A stretch of 64,000 bases of DNA from Pseudarthrobacter sulfonivorans. GTDB lineage: Bacteria; Actinomycetota; Actinomycetes; Actinomycetales; Micrococcaceae. The position numbers and the translations under genes were made by a program. The stretch spans positions 124,001-188,000 of the forward strand of contig NZ_JANFCZ010000004.1 of the NCBI RefSeq assembly GCF_024391045.1, written 5' to 3'. Shown piece by piece: positions 41,201 through 49,511 of this stretch. The notes under the pieces were generated by a model, which was not told the origin of the DNA, made no database searches, and saw only the letters and a list, made by a program, of their open reading frames with translations. Numbering within the stretch: position 1 is the stretch's first letter; each line of letters starts with the position of its first letter.

Positions 41201-43307
41201 TGGTGAGCGCGCTCAGGCTCTCGATCAGGGTCCGCATCTCGCCGGTCCCGCTGACGAAGCCCTTCTGCGCGTGGTGGCTGAGGTCCCAGGCATGCAACTC
41301 GGCGGGCTTGCGACCGAGCCGGGCGAGCTCGGCGTTGAGCCGTTCGACATCCGCGCGGAGCAGGGACTCCATCGACTTCAGGTCGGGGGCCCGCTTGTCA
41401 GGGCTGATGAACAAGCGGAACCCGCCCTGGAACTCGATGACGTACGTCGTCTCGTTGGCGTCGATGCTTTCGTTGCTGGCCCGTGGAACCGTTCCCTGTG
41501 GGTTCGCCGCCGCCGCGGCAACCTGCTTCTTGATCAGGGCGTCGAGGTCCTCTGCTATCTTCGGACGTGCCGTCGAGATCCGGGTTCCGCTGGGCGTGTC
41601 GGTCTCGAGCAGGCCACGTTCTAGCAACACCGGTGCGGACTCGGTCTTCGGCAGCACCAGCTCGCCGAGAATTGGCGACTTGACGACGTGCAGCTCGCCG
41701 GCCTTGTTCACGAAGAGCGTCTCGAGCCTGATCGCCGACTTGGCCAGCTCCGCCTCGACGAGGCGGTCGACGTGCTCGTTCCAGCGCACCTCGCGGGTTG
41801 TCGGATCGAATTGTAGCACGCCGGTCTTCGGGTCGGTCTCCCACGCCGACCGGGTCGCGCTTGCCTGGTCGCGTACCTGCTCTCCGATCCGCCGGGCCTG
41901 TCGGCGGGCCACCTCCACGAGGACCTGGACCATGCGCGGGTCTTGCAGCTGGTAGGCATTGACGCGGACCGTGCCGATCCGGAATTTGGCCGCAAGCTCC
42001 GGTAATAGGCTGGTGTGGTCCTGATGCAGATGGGACAGCAGCACCTCGTTGATCGGCGCGTCTCCAATCACCAGCTCGAGCTGCTTCATCACCTCGGCGG
42101 TGATCTCGCTGTGGGCATGGGGGCCGACGCCCGCATCGATCAACGAAACGCCGTTCTTCGTCCTGACCACCCGCACGCTCCCCGCGCCGACGGCGAGCGT
42201 GGTGTACCGCGTGGTGATCGCGTAGTCGCCGCGGAGCGCGAGGGCTTCGAGCAGCGGCCGTGAGACTTGAGCCTCCTGCGGCTGCGGCGGCTGCCACTGG
42301 GGCACGACGGCTGGCGTGAACGGTGACACGGGGGCGGTCGTCCCAGGGCCGAATGGGAGCTGCGCCTCGGGCGCCGACGTCGGTTCCTCGCCCGTCTCGC
42401 ACACCCCCCGGGACTCGTCGTGCGCCACGTCCACGGCCCAGCGCGGCACGGCGTACAGCACGACGCTGGGCGCGTCGAGGATCTGGTCCTCGAACTCGAT
42501 CCGCTGCTTCACGGTGCCTTCCGGCGCACCGCCCGGGCGGATGTGCGGGATCTCGAGGTCCAGCCCGGAGGGCAGACACTGCGGCAGCGGCGGCGGCGCC
42601 ACGGGCGCGATGCACATCTGCGCATGGTCGTCGTACGTCGTCGTGCCGAGCGGATTCCCGGTGAGCGGATCCGGGTCGAGCCCGACGGTCCCGAGCCCGC
42701 GCGGGGCACTGTTCAGCAGCGGTACGGCGCTATGACCCGACACGACGGCGTCGGCGATGGCTGTCGCGCTGCGCTCGTACGGGTCGTCTCCGGGTCCCCC
42801 TTGCTGCAGGCCGGCGTGCGCCTGGACGACATGGGCCATCTCGTGCGCAGCGAGTCTGAGGTCGGGTGGCTGGCGGAAACCGATCCGGTCATCAAGGGCG
42901 AACCCGCGGGCGCCCAGCTGGGACGCCATCGCACCGGCATCACCGCCCGTCTGGGTGCGTACGCCGGTGACGTCGTACGGCCCGAATGCACGTTGGATGC
43001 GTCCCAAGTGCGGCAGCGGCGCCTCGGCGGAAGCGAGCGACGCAGCAACAAGGCTCGTTCTTTGGTCCCCGGCCCTCGGCGTAATCGACGACGGCGCGGA
43101 GTCGGTCTTTGGGACCACATGGCCCAGCTCGTGCGCCAGCGTCCTGCCCGTCACAGGTGGAGCCGGCCGCCGCGCGGGGGACCGCCGTGCCGGCGCTGCT
43201 GGCGCGGCCTTGTCCGGCACGGGTCCGGCGGGCTGCTGACCCAGCTGGGTCACAGCGGTCCGACAGGCTCGGTCGCCCGGTCGGCAGTGCCCCCCATGGG
43301 ACGTCAC
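38202..43307 (-). CDS. Giant eCIS-core (DUF4157) / metallo-beta-lactamase protein, candidate injected effector
   Basis: The 1,701-residue protein starts with a Pro/Ala/Arg-rich leader holding HELGH (59-63), then a DUF4157-like domain (about 100-200) with AAHEMAHVVQ (His155, Glu156, His159). A Pro-rich linker leads to a metallo-beta-lactamase domain at about 355-750: strand SLIDAGVGPHAHSE, metal motif HLHQDH (426-431), WDLSHHAQKG (His678/679) and IVIVSGHIDA (His721). The rest is mostly helical, with one hydrophobic stretch at about 1125-1165. DUF4157 marks cargo of contractile injection systems, so this is probably a hydrolase or membrane-active effector for the adjacent particle. The GTG start is uncertain: AGAGG lies only 3 nt before it. 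Confidence 0.82.
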   Translation of the reverse strand: MTSHGGHCRPGDRACRTAVTQLGQQPAGPVPDKAAPAAPARRSPARRPAPPVTGRTLAHELGHVVPKTDSAPSSITPRAGDQRTSLVAASLASAEAPLPHLGRIQRAFGPYDVTGVRTQTGGDAGAMASQLGARGFALDDRIGFRQPPDLRLAAHEMAHVVQAHAGLQQGGPGDDPYERSATAIADAVVSGHSAVPLLNSAPRGLGTVGLDPDPLTGNPLGTTTYDDHAQMCIAPVAPPPLPQCLPSGLDLEIPHIRPGGAPEGTVKQRIEFEDQILDAPSVVLYAVPRWAVDVAHDESRGVCETGEEPTSAPEAQLPFGPGTTAPVSPFTPAVVPQWQPPQPQEAQVSRPLLEALALRGDYAITTRYTTLAVGAGSVRVVRTKNGVSLIDAGVGPHAHSEITAEVMKQLELVIGDAPINEVLLSHLHQDHTSLLPELAAKFRIGTVRVNAYQLQDPRMVQVLVEVARRQARRIGEQVRDQASATRSAWETDPKTGVLQFDPTTREVRWNEHVDRLVEAELAKSAIRLETLFVNKAGELHVVKSPILGELVLPKTESAPVLLERGLLETDTPSGTRISTARPKIAEDLDALIKKQVAAAAANPQGTVPRASNESIDANETTYVIEFQGGFRLFISPDKRAPDLKSMESLLRADVERLNAELARLGRKPAELHAWDLSHHAQKGFVSGTGEMRTLIESLSALTRVKRASGGMTTDIVIVSGHIDATNPAATLVDPLTVWLLNELKIEVYVAANKQAVDLLEVVLGPEKTIAGVTQDPYRTGIVSKGLLRRSDAALDAIERSITELLATRPRKKGTPAAEFRQKTGESNTKVQALGQLRRQIIKARNAYIEHYESKLRPPDPGKSAPGVASDDPIAAARHTALETLLADERVKFVATDAPVGEPKFDPVALTLLKQPPGGITEAQRQIADAILRVDALRETLRTTDTIETRAEFAKELTSLKPMLSKYAETAPEATKELLQHELKNVDTELAQVTKPIGGAPGDVASVTTPDGTVVEQRTRFTKADRVRQIADLTTRPMGAIMIYSMVKKKEGATQQYLDEQIDLPEYLIGTVHTAYGVTVGVRMLNKIPVSNTEFVVLAVLDVVEASSHRYATDAERNASITYSLIRNGLQVGCQYLGGAMMRSGNAFVAAAGFALQFAVDPFLEWVGLYDWLERKYDFLPDDVARSRQEIKKLMKEYTVLIGLLELADRPTPNDQLKTKIAEEVRAYREKVTTKERDLLKAFAGGYDEAKTAWAGLPELDIMREQFVQLQFRAHQGDAEHVAESRRQILESMQSTEAKLSLDGMSAEEIRKMEQWDMIDSRIGVLRMIGSWLLREPRSVDWAMIRKHESELTQMLDNARYRLDPTVGGSRPSPLLTPGSEARAAYEQQLSVREASVAGMHELLLGVERVDPALSPTDATIIQAERLVAQYAANLAIVPPFQGLTAERLQENSYDLAKTYVTYVDDHGDYRQALEKLQVTELAMQSAGAHMDMVVAPVMSESVSSFVRTRVERVQAAMAEQLTDRVKRGFLYPDEAKQRAIELRVLENRAVAAKLGEKDAPALSSAARTAIIERDLKVSTVGTVVDRLNAMPMLSRVGASGYMDSVYRYVDRHTPESGNALVGDLRRTAEVPGLADERVEVHLYVPLNAAADKLWGKGNWFMHGDPIIGRSVFADVPVGTLAFDDDEVENNFKRVRFEELKP

Positions 43308-44118
43308 CCGCCTCTGATCGTGGTTTCCCCCGTTCCAGGGTTCCCACGATCGTCGCCGACCGGTGTCACCGGGCCGTTGCGGCGATCACCTACCTCGGCA
43401 CACATGCACTATGAAGCTTTACTCTCGGGCCGGTCACCGTCCAGCCTTCCGCGATGTACTCGTCCCGGTCAGACTATGTGCTCAGGCGGTTGAAGTCGCG
43501 TCGCGGAGAACGCTGCGGGATGCGGCCGCACCAGATCTGACACGACCGCTGCGGCATCGTGTGGCAGCGGCTCGCCGGGACTGACCAGCGTGGTTCAGGT
43601 ACCAGTCATGACCAGTTCCAGCTCATCGTGCAGCTCAGAGGGCAGCCCCCTCTCATGTGCGTCGGTTGGGCGTGGTCGAAAATGTTGCGGACGGCAACGG
43701 CAGCAACTCTTGTCTTTCCCGTTCCGGCTTCGCCCAGCACTACCAGAAGGGGGTATTCCGCGTCGAGAAATGGCTCCTGTCCCGGGCATGGTAGGAATGT
43801 CACAGGACTCTAGGATGATGAGAGGGTCCGGGGGCGCGCACTGGCCTTGAGTTGCTTGAGTACTGCGTGCCAGTGGGGTATGGCGCCCCGCGGAAGGGTG
43901 TCCATGAACGGGCGATGGAGGTCACCCAGATTTTGTAGAAAGACCCTACGACAATCCCTCTGCGGGGTCACTTACCGGTCAGCACCAAACAGTATTCCCA
44001 GTGTCTGGAGCTAATGGCAGCAAAGGAACGACACGAGCATCTGCGATGGCTATTCATCTGCGGGTGCTGTTTAGGGCGTGCCGCAATCGTGTCCGCGCTG
44101 GTCGTGGAAAGCCGAAAC
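43308..44118. other. Decayed intergenic region with ATPase fragment
   Basis: About 810 bp without a convincing intact gene separates the particle operon from the giant effector gene. The only coding signal is the P-loop fragment annotated separately. The rest is mixed-composition DNA, slightly less GC-biased around 43850-44120, with stop codons in all frames. The gap may carry a promoter for the effector gene. It looks like the scar of a deletion or of a lost gene. Confidence 0.5.
43606..43803 (-). pseudogene. Remnant of a P-loop ATPase (LuxR/AAA-type) gene
   Basis: A 65-codon minus-strand frame contains FLDAEYPLLVVLGEAGTGKT followed by RVAAVAVRNIF. GEAGTGKT is a textbook Walker A motif preceded by the hydrophobic strand typical of regulators with an AAA-type ATPase domain. 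The fragment is too short for a working ATPase: no Walker B follows, the C-terminal part soon becomes unrelated sequence, and no start with a ribosome site is evident. I read it as the remains of a broken gene. Confidence 0.5.
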
Positions 44119-44343
44119 TTATTCGCGATCCGGATTTCTAAAGGAATTCAGGAACCCGGCGATCACGGCGAGCGCGTCGTCGGGGTTGGTGAAGTAGCGG
44201 GGGCGATCGTCGGAGGCTCCATGAAGGTTTCGTGCGACATCCCGCCTGGCCGTGACTGCGATGAGGAGGTTTTCCGTCTGTGTTTCCAAGCGCACTATGC
44301 ACACGCCGATCTGTTCGAGATGTGTCGCCTTCACTGTATTCAC
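44119..44343 (-). CDS. Small conserved-looking protein at the end of the particle operon
   Basis: The 74-residue protein has a beta-strand-rich core (CIVRLETQTENLLIAVTARR then DVARNL) and a C-terminal helix (DDALAVIAGFLNSFRN). The GTG start overlaps the preceding gene's stop (GTGA at 44343-44340), so it is translated with the operon. Small proteins of this strand-plus-helix pattern sit at this place in related loci, to my recollection, but I cannot name the family. It may be a regulator or particle accessory protein. The overlap and codon use support expression. Confidence 0.65.
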   Translation of the reverse strand: MNTVKATHLEQIGVCIVRLETQTENLLIAVTARRDVARNLHGASDDRPRYFTNPDDALAVIAGFLNSFRNPDRE

Positions 44344-46040
44344 CCCTGATGCTCGAAGACTATGACAATTGCTTCCCGCTGCTTGTCGGCACCTCTAAAG
44401 GTGTAGATGGGGGGAGCCGGGAGGCCGGTGTCGAGAGACGCGGCGAGCAGCGAGGCCCGCAGCGACAGCAAGGGACGGCGTTCCGCCGTTGAAGCAAGAC
44501 CCACGACCGTCATGACCATGTTTCGCGGTTCAGGTACTTGTTCCGACAGCTCTTTGAGAACTTTCAGAGACACCTCCTGACCCGGGTAAGCCCAACCGTT
44601 GGCAGGGTATTCCATAGTGACAATCTTCTTCTTCGGATCGACCGCTGTGCCCTCCGTGTATTTAGTCGTAGTCCCTTGATGGTCGACGATGTCGATGAAA
44701 ACATCGATCGGGTCCGTCGGAGTTGGCTGTACATTTCCCTCGCTCCGGCGTACGAATGCCACCCAAGGGGAGGGCGCCTCCTTGCCGCTTTGATAGCGCG
44801 GCACGAGGACATCAACCCGCGGATACGGCGCCGGCTGAGCCAGCGGAATACGCTCACGGTGCTGTGCTTCTTCGACGGCCTGCGGAATGTAGTCCGGGTC
44901 GCATGAGATCACGCGGTAGTCGATGTGGGTTCCGAAGAACATACTGACTGCGGATTCGACCGTAGGGGCACCGCGGGGCACGGGGAGGTAGCCGGCTGGA
45001 GGCAGTTCCTGGAATCCTAGAGAGACCAGGGACACCCCGGACTTGGCCCTGGCGAAGGGGGCCGATCGGGCCGCTGCATCCACTTGCCGAAGGAAGTCCT
45101 CGCCGAGCTCTTGCCGCGTTGCTTCGTCGATCTTGACTCGGCTTCGGAAATCCCGCAGAACCTTGTACTTTTTGAACGTGTCGGTGTCGAAATCGATCTT
45201 GTCGAGTACTGCCGCATTTGCTGATAGCTGTGCTTGGAACTGCAAAACCTGCGCCATGAAGATGTTCCACGGACGCATCTGCAGGCGGGACTGCCAGGCG
45301 GCCGCGGCCGGCGGGCCTCCGACGTCACGGCGCGCCGTCCATACGTCCAGCACCCAATTGTTGTTGAAACGTTGCAGTGCTGCCAGGGGAACCCTGCCGG
45401 CCGGGGCCCGCTCGGTTCCCGCCGCCCAGGGCCACCGGGTCAGAGGGTTCAGCGGCTGGCCATTTGGTGTGGTAGCCAGCCACGGCTTGCCTTGATGGCG
45501 TTCACGTTCAAAGTATGCAGAGGCAAGACGTCCTCGTCGGTCGCGGGAGAATGATTGGGCTAAGCCCGGTAAACTGTCCGGCTCTACATGAACAGTGACA
45601 CCGGTCTCCATCCACGGCTGGATGCCCTCGCCAGAGCCGGAACATGTGCTCCCGCAGGGGTCCCCATAGGTCTTCTCATGCCCGGCTGGCCACTCGGCCG
45701 GACCCACCTCTACGCGGAGGAAGCCATTAGGATCGAGGATTGCCGTTTCCTTCAGCTCCAGCACTGCCTCCGCGGTGGAGCGCAGTGGGCACCCGGACGG
45801 GTCGATGGCCAGACCCGGGCCGACTCGCAGCGTCTTCCCGTCCAAGACCATGCTGTATCCATACACCACGCCAGTGCCGCCAACTGTCCCTACCGCTTCG
45901 GCGAGCTGTCGTGCGTAGGTCTGTATCACGGCCAGATGTTCGCCTCGCAGGAACAGGCCGTCTACCGGGTTCAGGCGTGTGATGTCGCCGGGGACGGTGG
46001 GGCCGGGTAAACTGCCGGGTTGCTGGACCATGCCGGTCAT
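44340..46040 (-). CDS. Probable particle fibre/baseplate-periphery protein
   Basis: The 566-residue protein begins with NPVDGLFLRGEHLAVIQTYA then GTGVVYGYSMVLDGKTLRVGPGLAIDPSGCPL (about 24-87). This hydrophobic beta-rich unit, with the form G-V-V-x-G-x(n)-L-x-V-x-P-G-x-A-I-D, is common at the start of phage-tail-associated proteins. No enzyme motif is visible in the long mixed C-terminal part. The same unit appears in the upstream gene at 46037-47446, so the pair are probably related. Position after the ATPase gene suggests an outer baseplate or receptor-binding part; this is inference. Start overlaps upstream stop by ATGA. Confidence 0.65.
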   Translation of the reverse strand: MTGMVQQPGSLPGPTVPGDITRLNPVDGLFLRGEHLAVIQTYARQLAEAVGTVGGTGVVYGYSMVLDGKTLRVGPGLAIDPSGCPLRSTAEAVLELKETAILDPNGFLRVEVGPAEWPAGHEKTYGDPCGSTCSGSGEGIQPWMETGVTVHVEPDSLPGLAQSFSRDRRGRLASAYFERERHQGKPWLATTPNGQPLNPLTRWPWAAGTERAPAGRVPLAALQRFNNNWVLDVWTARRDVGGPPAAAAWQSRLQMRPWNIFMAQVLQFQAQLSANAAVLDKIDFDTDTFKKYKVLRDFRSRVKIDEATRQELGEDFLRQVDAAARSAPFARAKSGVSLVSLGFQELPPAGYLPVPRGAPTVESAVSMFFGTHIDYRVISCDPDYIPQAVEEAQHRERIPLAQPAPYPRVDVLVPRYQSGKEAPSPWVAFVRRSEGNVQPTPTDPIDVFIDIVDHQGTTTKYTEGTAVDPKKKIVTMEYPANGWAYPGQEVSLKVLKELSEQVPEPRNMVMTVVGLASTAERRPLLSLRASLLAASLDTGLPAPPIYTFRGADKQREAIVIVFEHQG

Positions 46041-47446
46041 GCTTCGGCCCTCCTGTTGGTCAGTGGGTTCGCAAACGTCAGGACGGCGTCGTGGCCGTTG
46101 TCGGCGGTACCGGGAGGACCGCCCACGCGTCCGGCCAACGGTACGCGGGGGCTATCGCCGTAGACGGGGGTGGGCCCGGTGCCGAGTACGATCAGCCGAA
46201 TGAGCTCATTGACGGGACGGTCGGCCAGTTCGATGACGACACGCTGGGGTTTGTCCTCATAGCGGACCGTATCAATGTCCTCTTCCACCCAACCGCGTTC
46301 GGACAGCGACGTGATGCCGATGGCCCGGCGCAGCGAGGATTGCAGGACGGGTGCGCTGACCTCGAAGCTGAGCGTGCGCCCGTCGTCGGACAGGGAAGCG
46401 TCGCCGACAACGCGCGGGCCACCGCCGTCGTCTGTCCCTGTGATCCCGATCAGCGCCGGGGCCAGTCCACAAAGCAGGTCCTGGACGGCCGAGGTGGGCA
46501 ACAGGACCGTCCGGACGGAAATATCCACGTCGTCAATGGTTGTGTCGAGCGTGCCGGGGGCATCACGGAGGGACAGAACGACGGCAGCCAGCACCACGCC
46601 TGCCTTGTCCTCCTCCTCGGGGAAGATGGTTGGGTAGCAGCCGCCGGAGTCGATGGCGGCCTTCAGCTCTACTTCATCGGCCGCGGCGAGCAGACGGAAT
46701 TCGTGCAACAGTTCACCGGCCCTTTCGACAGGAGGCGCCGCAGCGGCTCGCTGCCGGGCGGCGACGGCGTCGCGTCCCGCGTCGTCATCGTCGCCCTGCT
46801 GTTTCTCGAGCCCCAGCAGCACGCGGACCCGGTGGTAGCCTCGGGACCCAGGTGCACGTTTCGTGCTCGCCTTGTCCTCGCCCGTGCGGCGGAGGCTATA
46901 GCTCACTTGTTCGCGGACCCGGGAGAACTGGTCACGTTGGCGGGTGACGTCGCAAGGATCGGCAAGAGTGGGCACGGCATTGGAAGGACAGGCATCAAAC
47001 TCCGCGACCAGGTGCAGGGTGAGCGTTTCTGCGGCGCTGTCACTCTGGTCAGCTGCCCTTCGGTCTGCTTGGTCGGACCTGGTGATGCCGGCGTCCTTAA
47101 GCAATTGCCGGACATCGAGCAGCTTCCTGCTGTCCTGGTACAGCTCCCGCCCGACGCCGTCCAGAGCCAGTCCTGGCAGGACCTCGAGGTTGCGTGTGCC
47201 GTCGCGGTGGACGTCCAATCCGTGCACCACGCCGGAGCCGTGGAGCCAGGCATTGTGAAGCATCTGCTTGCCCCGCGGGTTGGCCATCAGGGCGTGGAAA
47301 TCGGACTCGCCGAGCAGCATGCCGTACGCGACGCGAAGGGAGACGAAAGGGCTGGCCTGAAGGTCCGCCGCGCTGCAGGAGTTGCAGCCGCAGGACCCGG
47401 AGCGCTGTGTGGAGCCGTGCATCTCGGAGCTGGGCTGATCAGTCAT
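46037..47446 (-). CDS. Probable baseplate-periphery protein with N-terminal cysteine motif
   Basis: The 469-residue protein has a Cys-rich N-terminus (GSCGCNSCS, about residues 17-25). Then comes YGMLLGESDFHALMANPRGK and the unit HGSGVVHGLDVHRDGTRNLE-VLPGLALDGVGREL, parallel to that of the 44340-46040 product. The middle contains charged helices and the end is beta-rich. The cysteine cluster could bind zinc or form a cross-link. The ATG at 47446 follows AAGGAGACTAA, a strong site that makes this a re-initiation point within the operon. The function is inferred from position. Confidence 0.65.
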   Translation of the reverse strand: MTDQPSSEMHGSTQRSGSCGCNSCSAADLQASPFVSLRVAYGMLLGESDFHALMANPRGKQMLHNAWLHGSGVVHGLDVHRDGTRNLEVLPGLALDGVGRELYQDSRKLLDVRQLLKDAGITRSDQADRRAADQSDSAAETLTLHLVAEFDACPSNAVPTLADPCDVTRQRDQFSRVREQVSYSLRRTGEDKASTKRAPGSRGYHRVRVLLGLEKQQGDDDDAGRDAVAARQRAAAAPPVERAGELLHEFRLLAAADEVELKAAIDSGGCYPTIFPEEEDKAGVVLAAVVLSLRDAPGTLDTTIDDVDISVRTVLLPTSAVQDLLCGLAPALIGITGTDDGGGPRVVGDASLSDDGRTLSFEVSAPVLQSSLRRAIGITSLSERGWVEEDIDTVRYEDKPQRVVIELADRPVNELIRLIVLGTGPTPVYGDSPRVPLAGRVGGPPGTADNGHDAVLTFANPLTNRRAEA

Positions 47447-49511
47447 TTAGTCTCCTTGGAGGTTCGCCGGGAAAGCGAAGCGATGCCTTGGCATATTCGC
47501 GCTGCATAGAAGCAACCAGATGCCTCTGGCCGATCCGGTCCCCTGAGGCTGCAGCCACGTAGGCGGAGGCGATGGCGGCGTTTCGGATCCAGCCGCCGGG
47601 CACGGGATACAGGTGTGCCAGGGCGGGCAGGTCGATGTCCCCGGCGAGGGCGTCAGGGGGCAGGTGCTGGGCCCACAACTCGGCCCGTCGGTCGGCGTCC
47701 GGGAGCGGGAATTCGACTACGAAGTCCATCCGCCTAATGAACGCAGCGTCGATGTTTGAGCGAAGGTTGGTGGTGAGGATGACCAGGCCGTCGAAATGGT
47801 CCAGCCGCTGCAGCAGGTAAGCTGTTTCCAAGTTGGCGTAGCGGTCATTGGCGTCGGAAATTTCCGTGCGGGTGGCGAACAGCGCGTCCGCCTCATCTAG
47901 CAGTAGCACCGCCCGTGTCCGTTCCGCAGTATCGAAGGCGGCGGCGAGGTGCTTCTCGGTTTCGCCGAGCCACTTGGAGACCACCCGGGAAACGTCCATC
48001 AGCAGCAGATCCGTGCCGGCGGCGGCGGCGACCGCGTGGGCAGCGAGGGATTTGCCGGTGCCGGGAGGACCGGTGAACAGCATCCGAGTGCCGCGGGCGG
48101 CATGCGCCCGGTCCCTCAGCTGCCAGTCTTCGAGCACTACCGCCTGATGGTCGAGCCGCGCAACAGCGTCCCGCAACTGCAAGGCGCATTCGTCCGGAAG
48201 CACCAGCTGACTCCACTTGACGGTCGGGCTGAGCAGTTCAACGCCGGGGGGCAGGCTCAACCCGGCGCGGGCCCGGACCAGTGCCGTCACCTGTGAAAGC
48301 CGCAGATGCGTAGCGGGGATAGCCTCGGGACTGGGGCTTTGGGTGCCCTGAGAAGCGGCGTCGACGGCGAGTTCGGCGATCAGCGCCGGGTCCAGCGGGT
48401 GCCGGGCCGCCAGACCCGCGGCCTGCCCGGCGGATCCCGGGAGGGCCGCCGCCCAGGCGTCTTGCTGGTCTTTGGCTCCCACCGGTCCGGTGTCCAGAGT
48501 CAACAGAGGACGTGACCCGGAGACGCGTACCGAGGTGGTAGCCGAGCACACCAGCACCGGCCCCGCATGGGTGCCGAGGGTCAACTGACTCTGGTCCGCC
48601 CATTCAGCGTGATCCGGCTGGTCGGAACCGGCCAAGATCAGCAGCGGTACGGCCCTGCGCAGGGCCGCATGGATGGCAAGAAGGGCGGCGCCGGTTGTAT
48701 CTCCGGCTTTCAGCCGTGCCGTGGCCACCCGCCGCCCCGCTGCGGCTGCCACGGCCGACGCACGGCTGAGCGTGATCGTGTCCTCCGAGCCGGCGGCGAT
48801 TATGGTGCAGGGAAGGTTTGCCGCCAGTGCTGCCACTGCTGCTCGCGGCCCGGCTCCGGCCAACCAGCCGCTGAGTCCGGGGGGGACCGGACCGATGTCC
48901 ACGCGCGCCAGAGCGGCCGGCCAGATGTCATAGCCGTGCAGTGCCTCCCAGAGCGCGTCAGCTAGGCGCAGGGAGCGTTCGAAGAGCGGGCCGCTGCCAA
49001 CGAGCCGCAGGAGCCCTCTACAGACGGCTGGGCCGGCCAAGAGACGTCGCAGCTCAGGACGACCGTCCGCCGAGCCGGCCGCTGCTGGATCGAGAGTACG
49101 GTTTTCCGCTACATCCGGAACAAGTGCGCCGGCGAGGACCACGGCTGCGATCCCGAGGGTGGGATGGGGTTCACCCTGCGGATGCAGGCTGCGAAATGTG
49201 GCCGCGATCCCTTCGTGTTCCTCCGCCAGCCCGGCCAGCAGTATCAGATCCACCTCAGGCGGCGACAACGCGAAGTGGGAGACTAGGGCGTCCAGCGGTG
49301 CGTCCACTAATTCGGGACCCACGGAAGCTGCATCGGCCCAGTTGCTCAGGAATGCCGCAGCTTCGGCGGCGCCGGACGCTGCACTTCCGTGCAGCTCCAG
49401 CACCGCAGCCACATCGCGAGCGATCCGCGCGCTGCGGGCGGTCAGATCCGCGCTGATGTAGGAAACAGCTGGTCGGGATGTGCCTTGACGTTCGAGCCTA
49501 GGAATAGACAT
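47439..49511 (-). CDS. AAA+ ATPase of the contractile injection system
   Basis: The 690-residue protein has a poorly conserved N-terminal region (about 1-430) and a C-terminal AAA+ domain. Walker A is GPPGTGKS (about 480) and Walker B is VLLLDEADALF (about 534), with sensor 1 in VILTTNLRSNIDAAFIRRMD and arginine finger region RRMD. Related ATPases (Afp15 type) occur in nearly all eCIS loci and are thought to assist particle assembly or sheath handling. It overlaps both neighbours by a few bases (14 and 8). A plain helicase or protease role is unlikely given this context. Confidence 0.9.
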   Translation of the reverse strand: MSIPRLERQGTSRPAVSYISADLTARSARIARDVAAVLELHGSAASGAAEAAAFLSNWADAASVGPELVDAPLDALVSHFALSPPEVDLILLAGLAEEHEGIAATFRSLHPQGEPHPTLGIAAVVLAGALVPDVAENRTLDPAAAGSADGRPELRRLLAGPAVCRGLLRLVGSGPLFERSLRLADALWEALHGYDIWPAALARVDIGPVPPGLSGWLAGAGPRAAVAALAANLPCTIIAAGSEDTITLSRASAVAAAAGRRVATARLKAGDTTGAALLAIHAALRRAVPLLILAGSDQPDHAEWADQSQLTLGTHAGPVLVCSATTSVRVSGSRPLLTLDTGPVGAKDQQDAWAAALPGSAGQAAGLAARHPLDPALIAELAVDAASQGTQSPSPEAIPATHLRLSQVTALVRARAGLSLPPGVELLSPTVKWSQLVLPDECALQLRDAVARLDHQAVVLEDWQLRDRAHAARGTRMLFTGPPGTGKSLAAHAVAAAAGTDLLLMDVSRVVSKWLGETEKHLAAAFDTAERTRAVLLLDEADALFATRTEISDANDRYANLETAYLLQRLDHFDGLVILTTNLRSNIDAAFIRRMDFVVEFPLPDADRRAELWAQHLPPDALAGDIDLPALAHLYPVPGGWIRNAAIASAYVAAASGDRIGQRHLVASMQREYAKASLRFPGEPPRRLND

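Noticed and set aside
43420..43600. Possible regulator gene upstream of the giant effector on the plus strand
   Set aside because: Short frames there show no motif, no ribosome site and no helix-turn-helix pattern.
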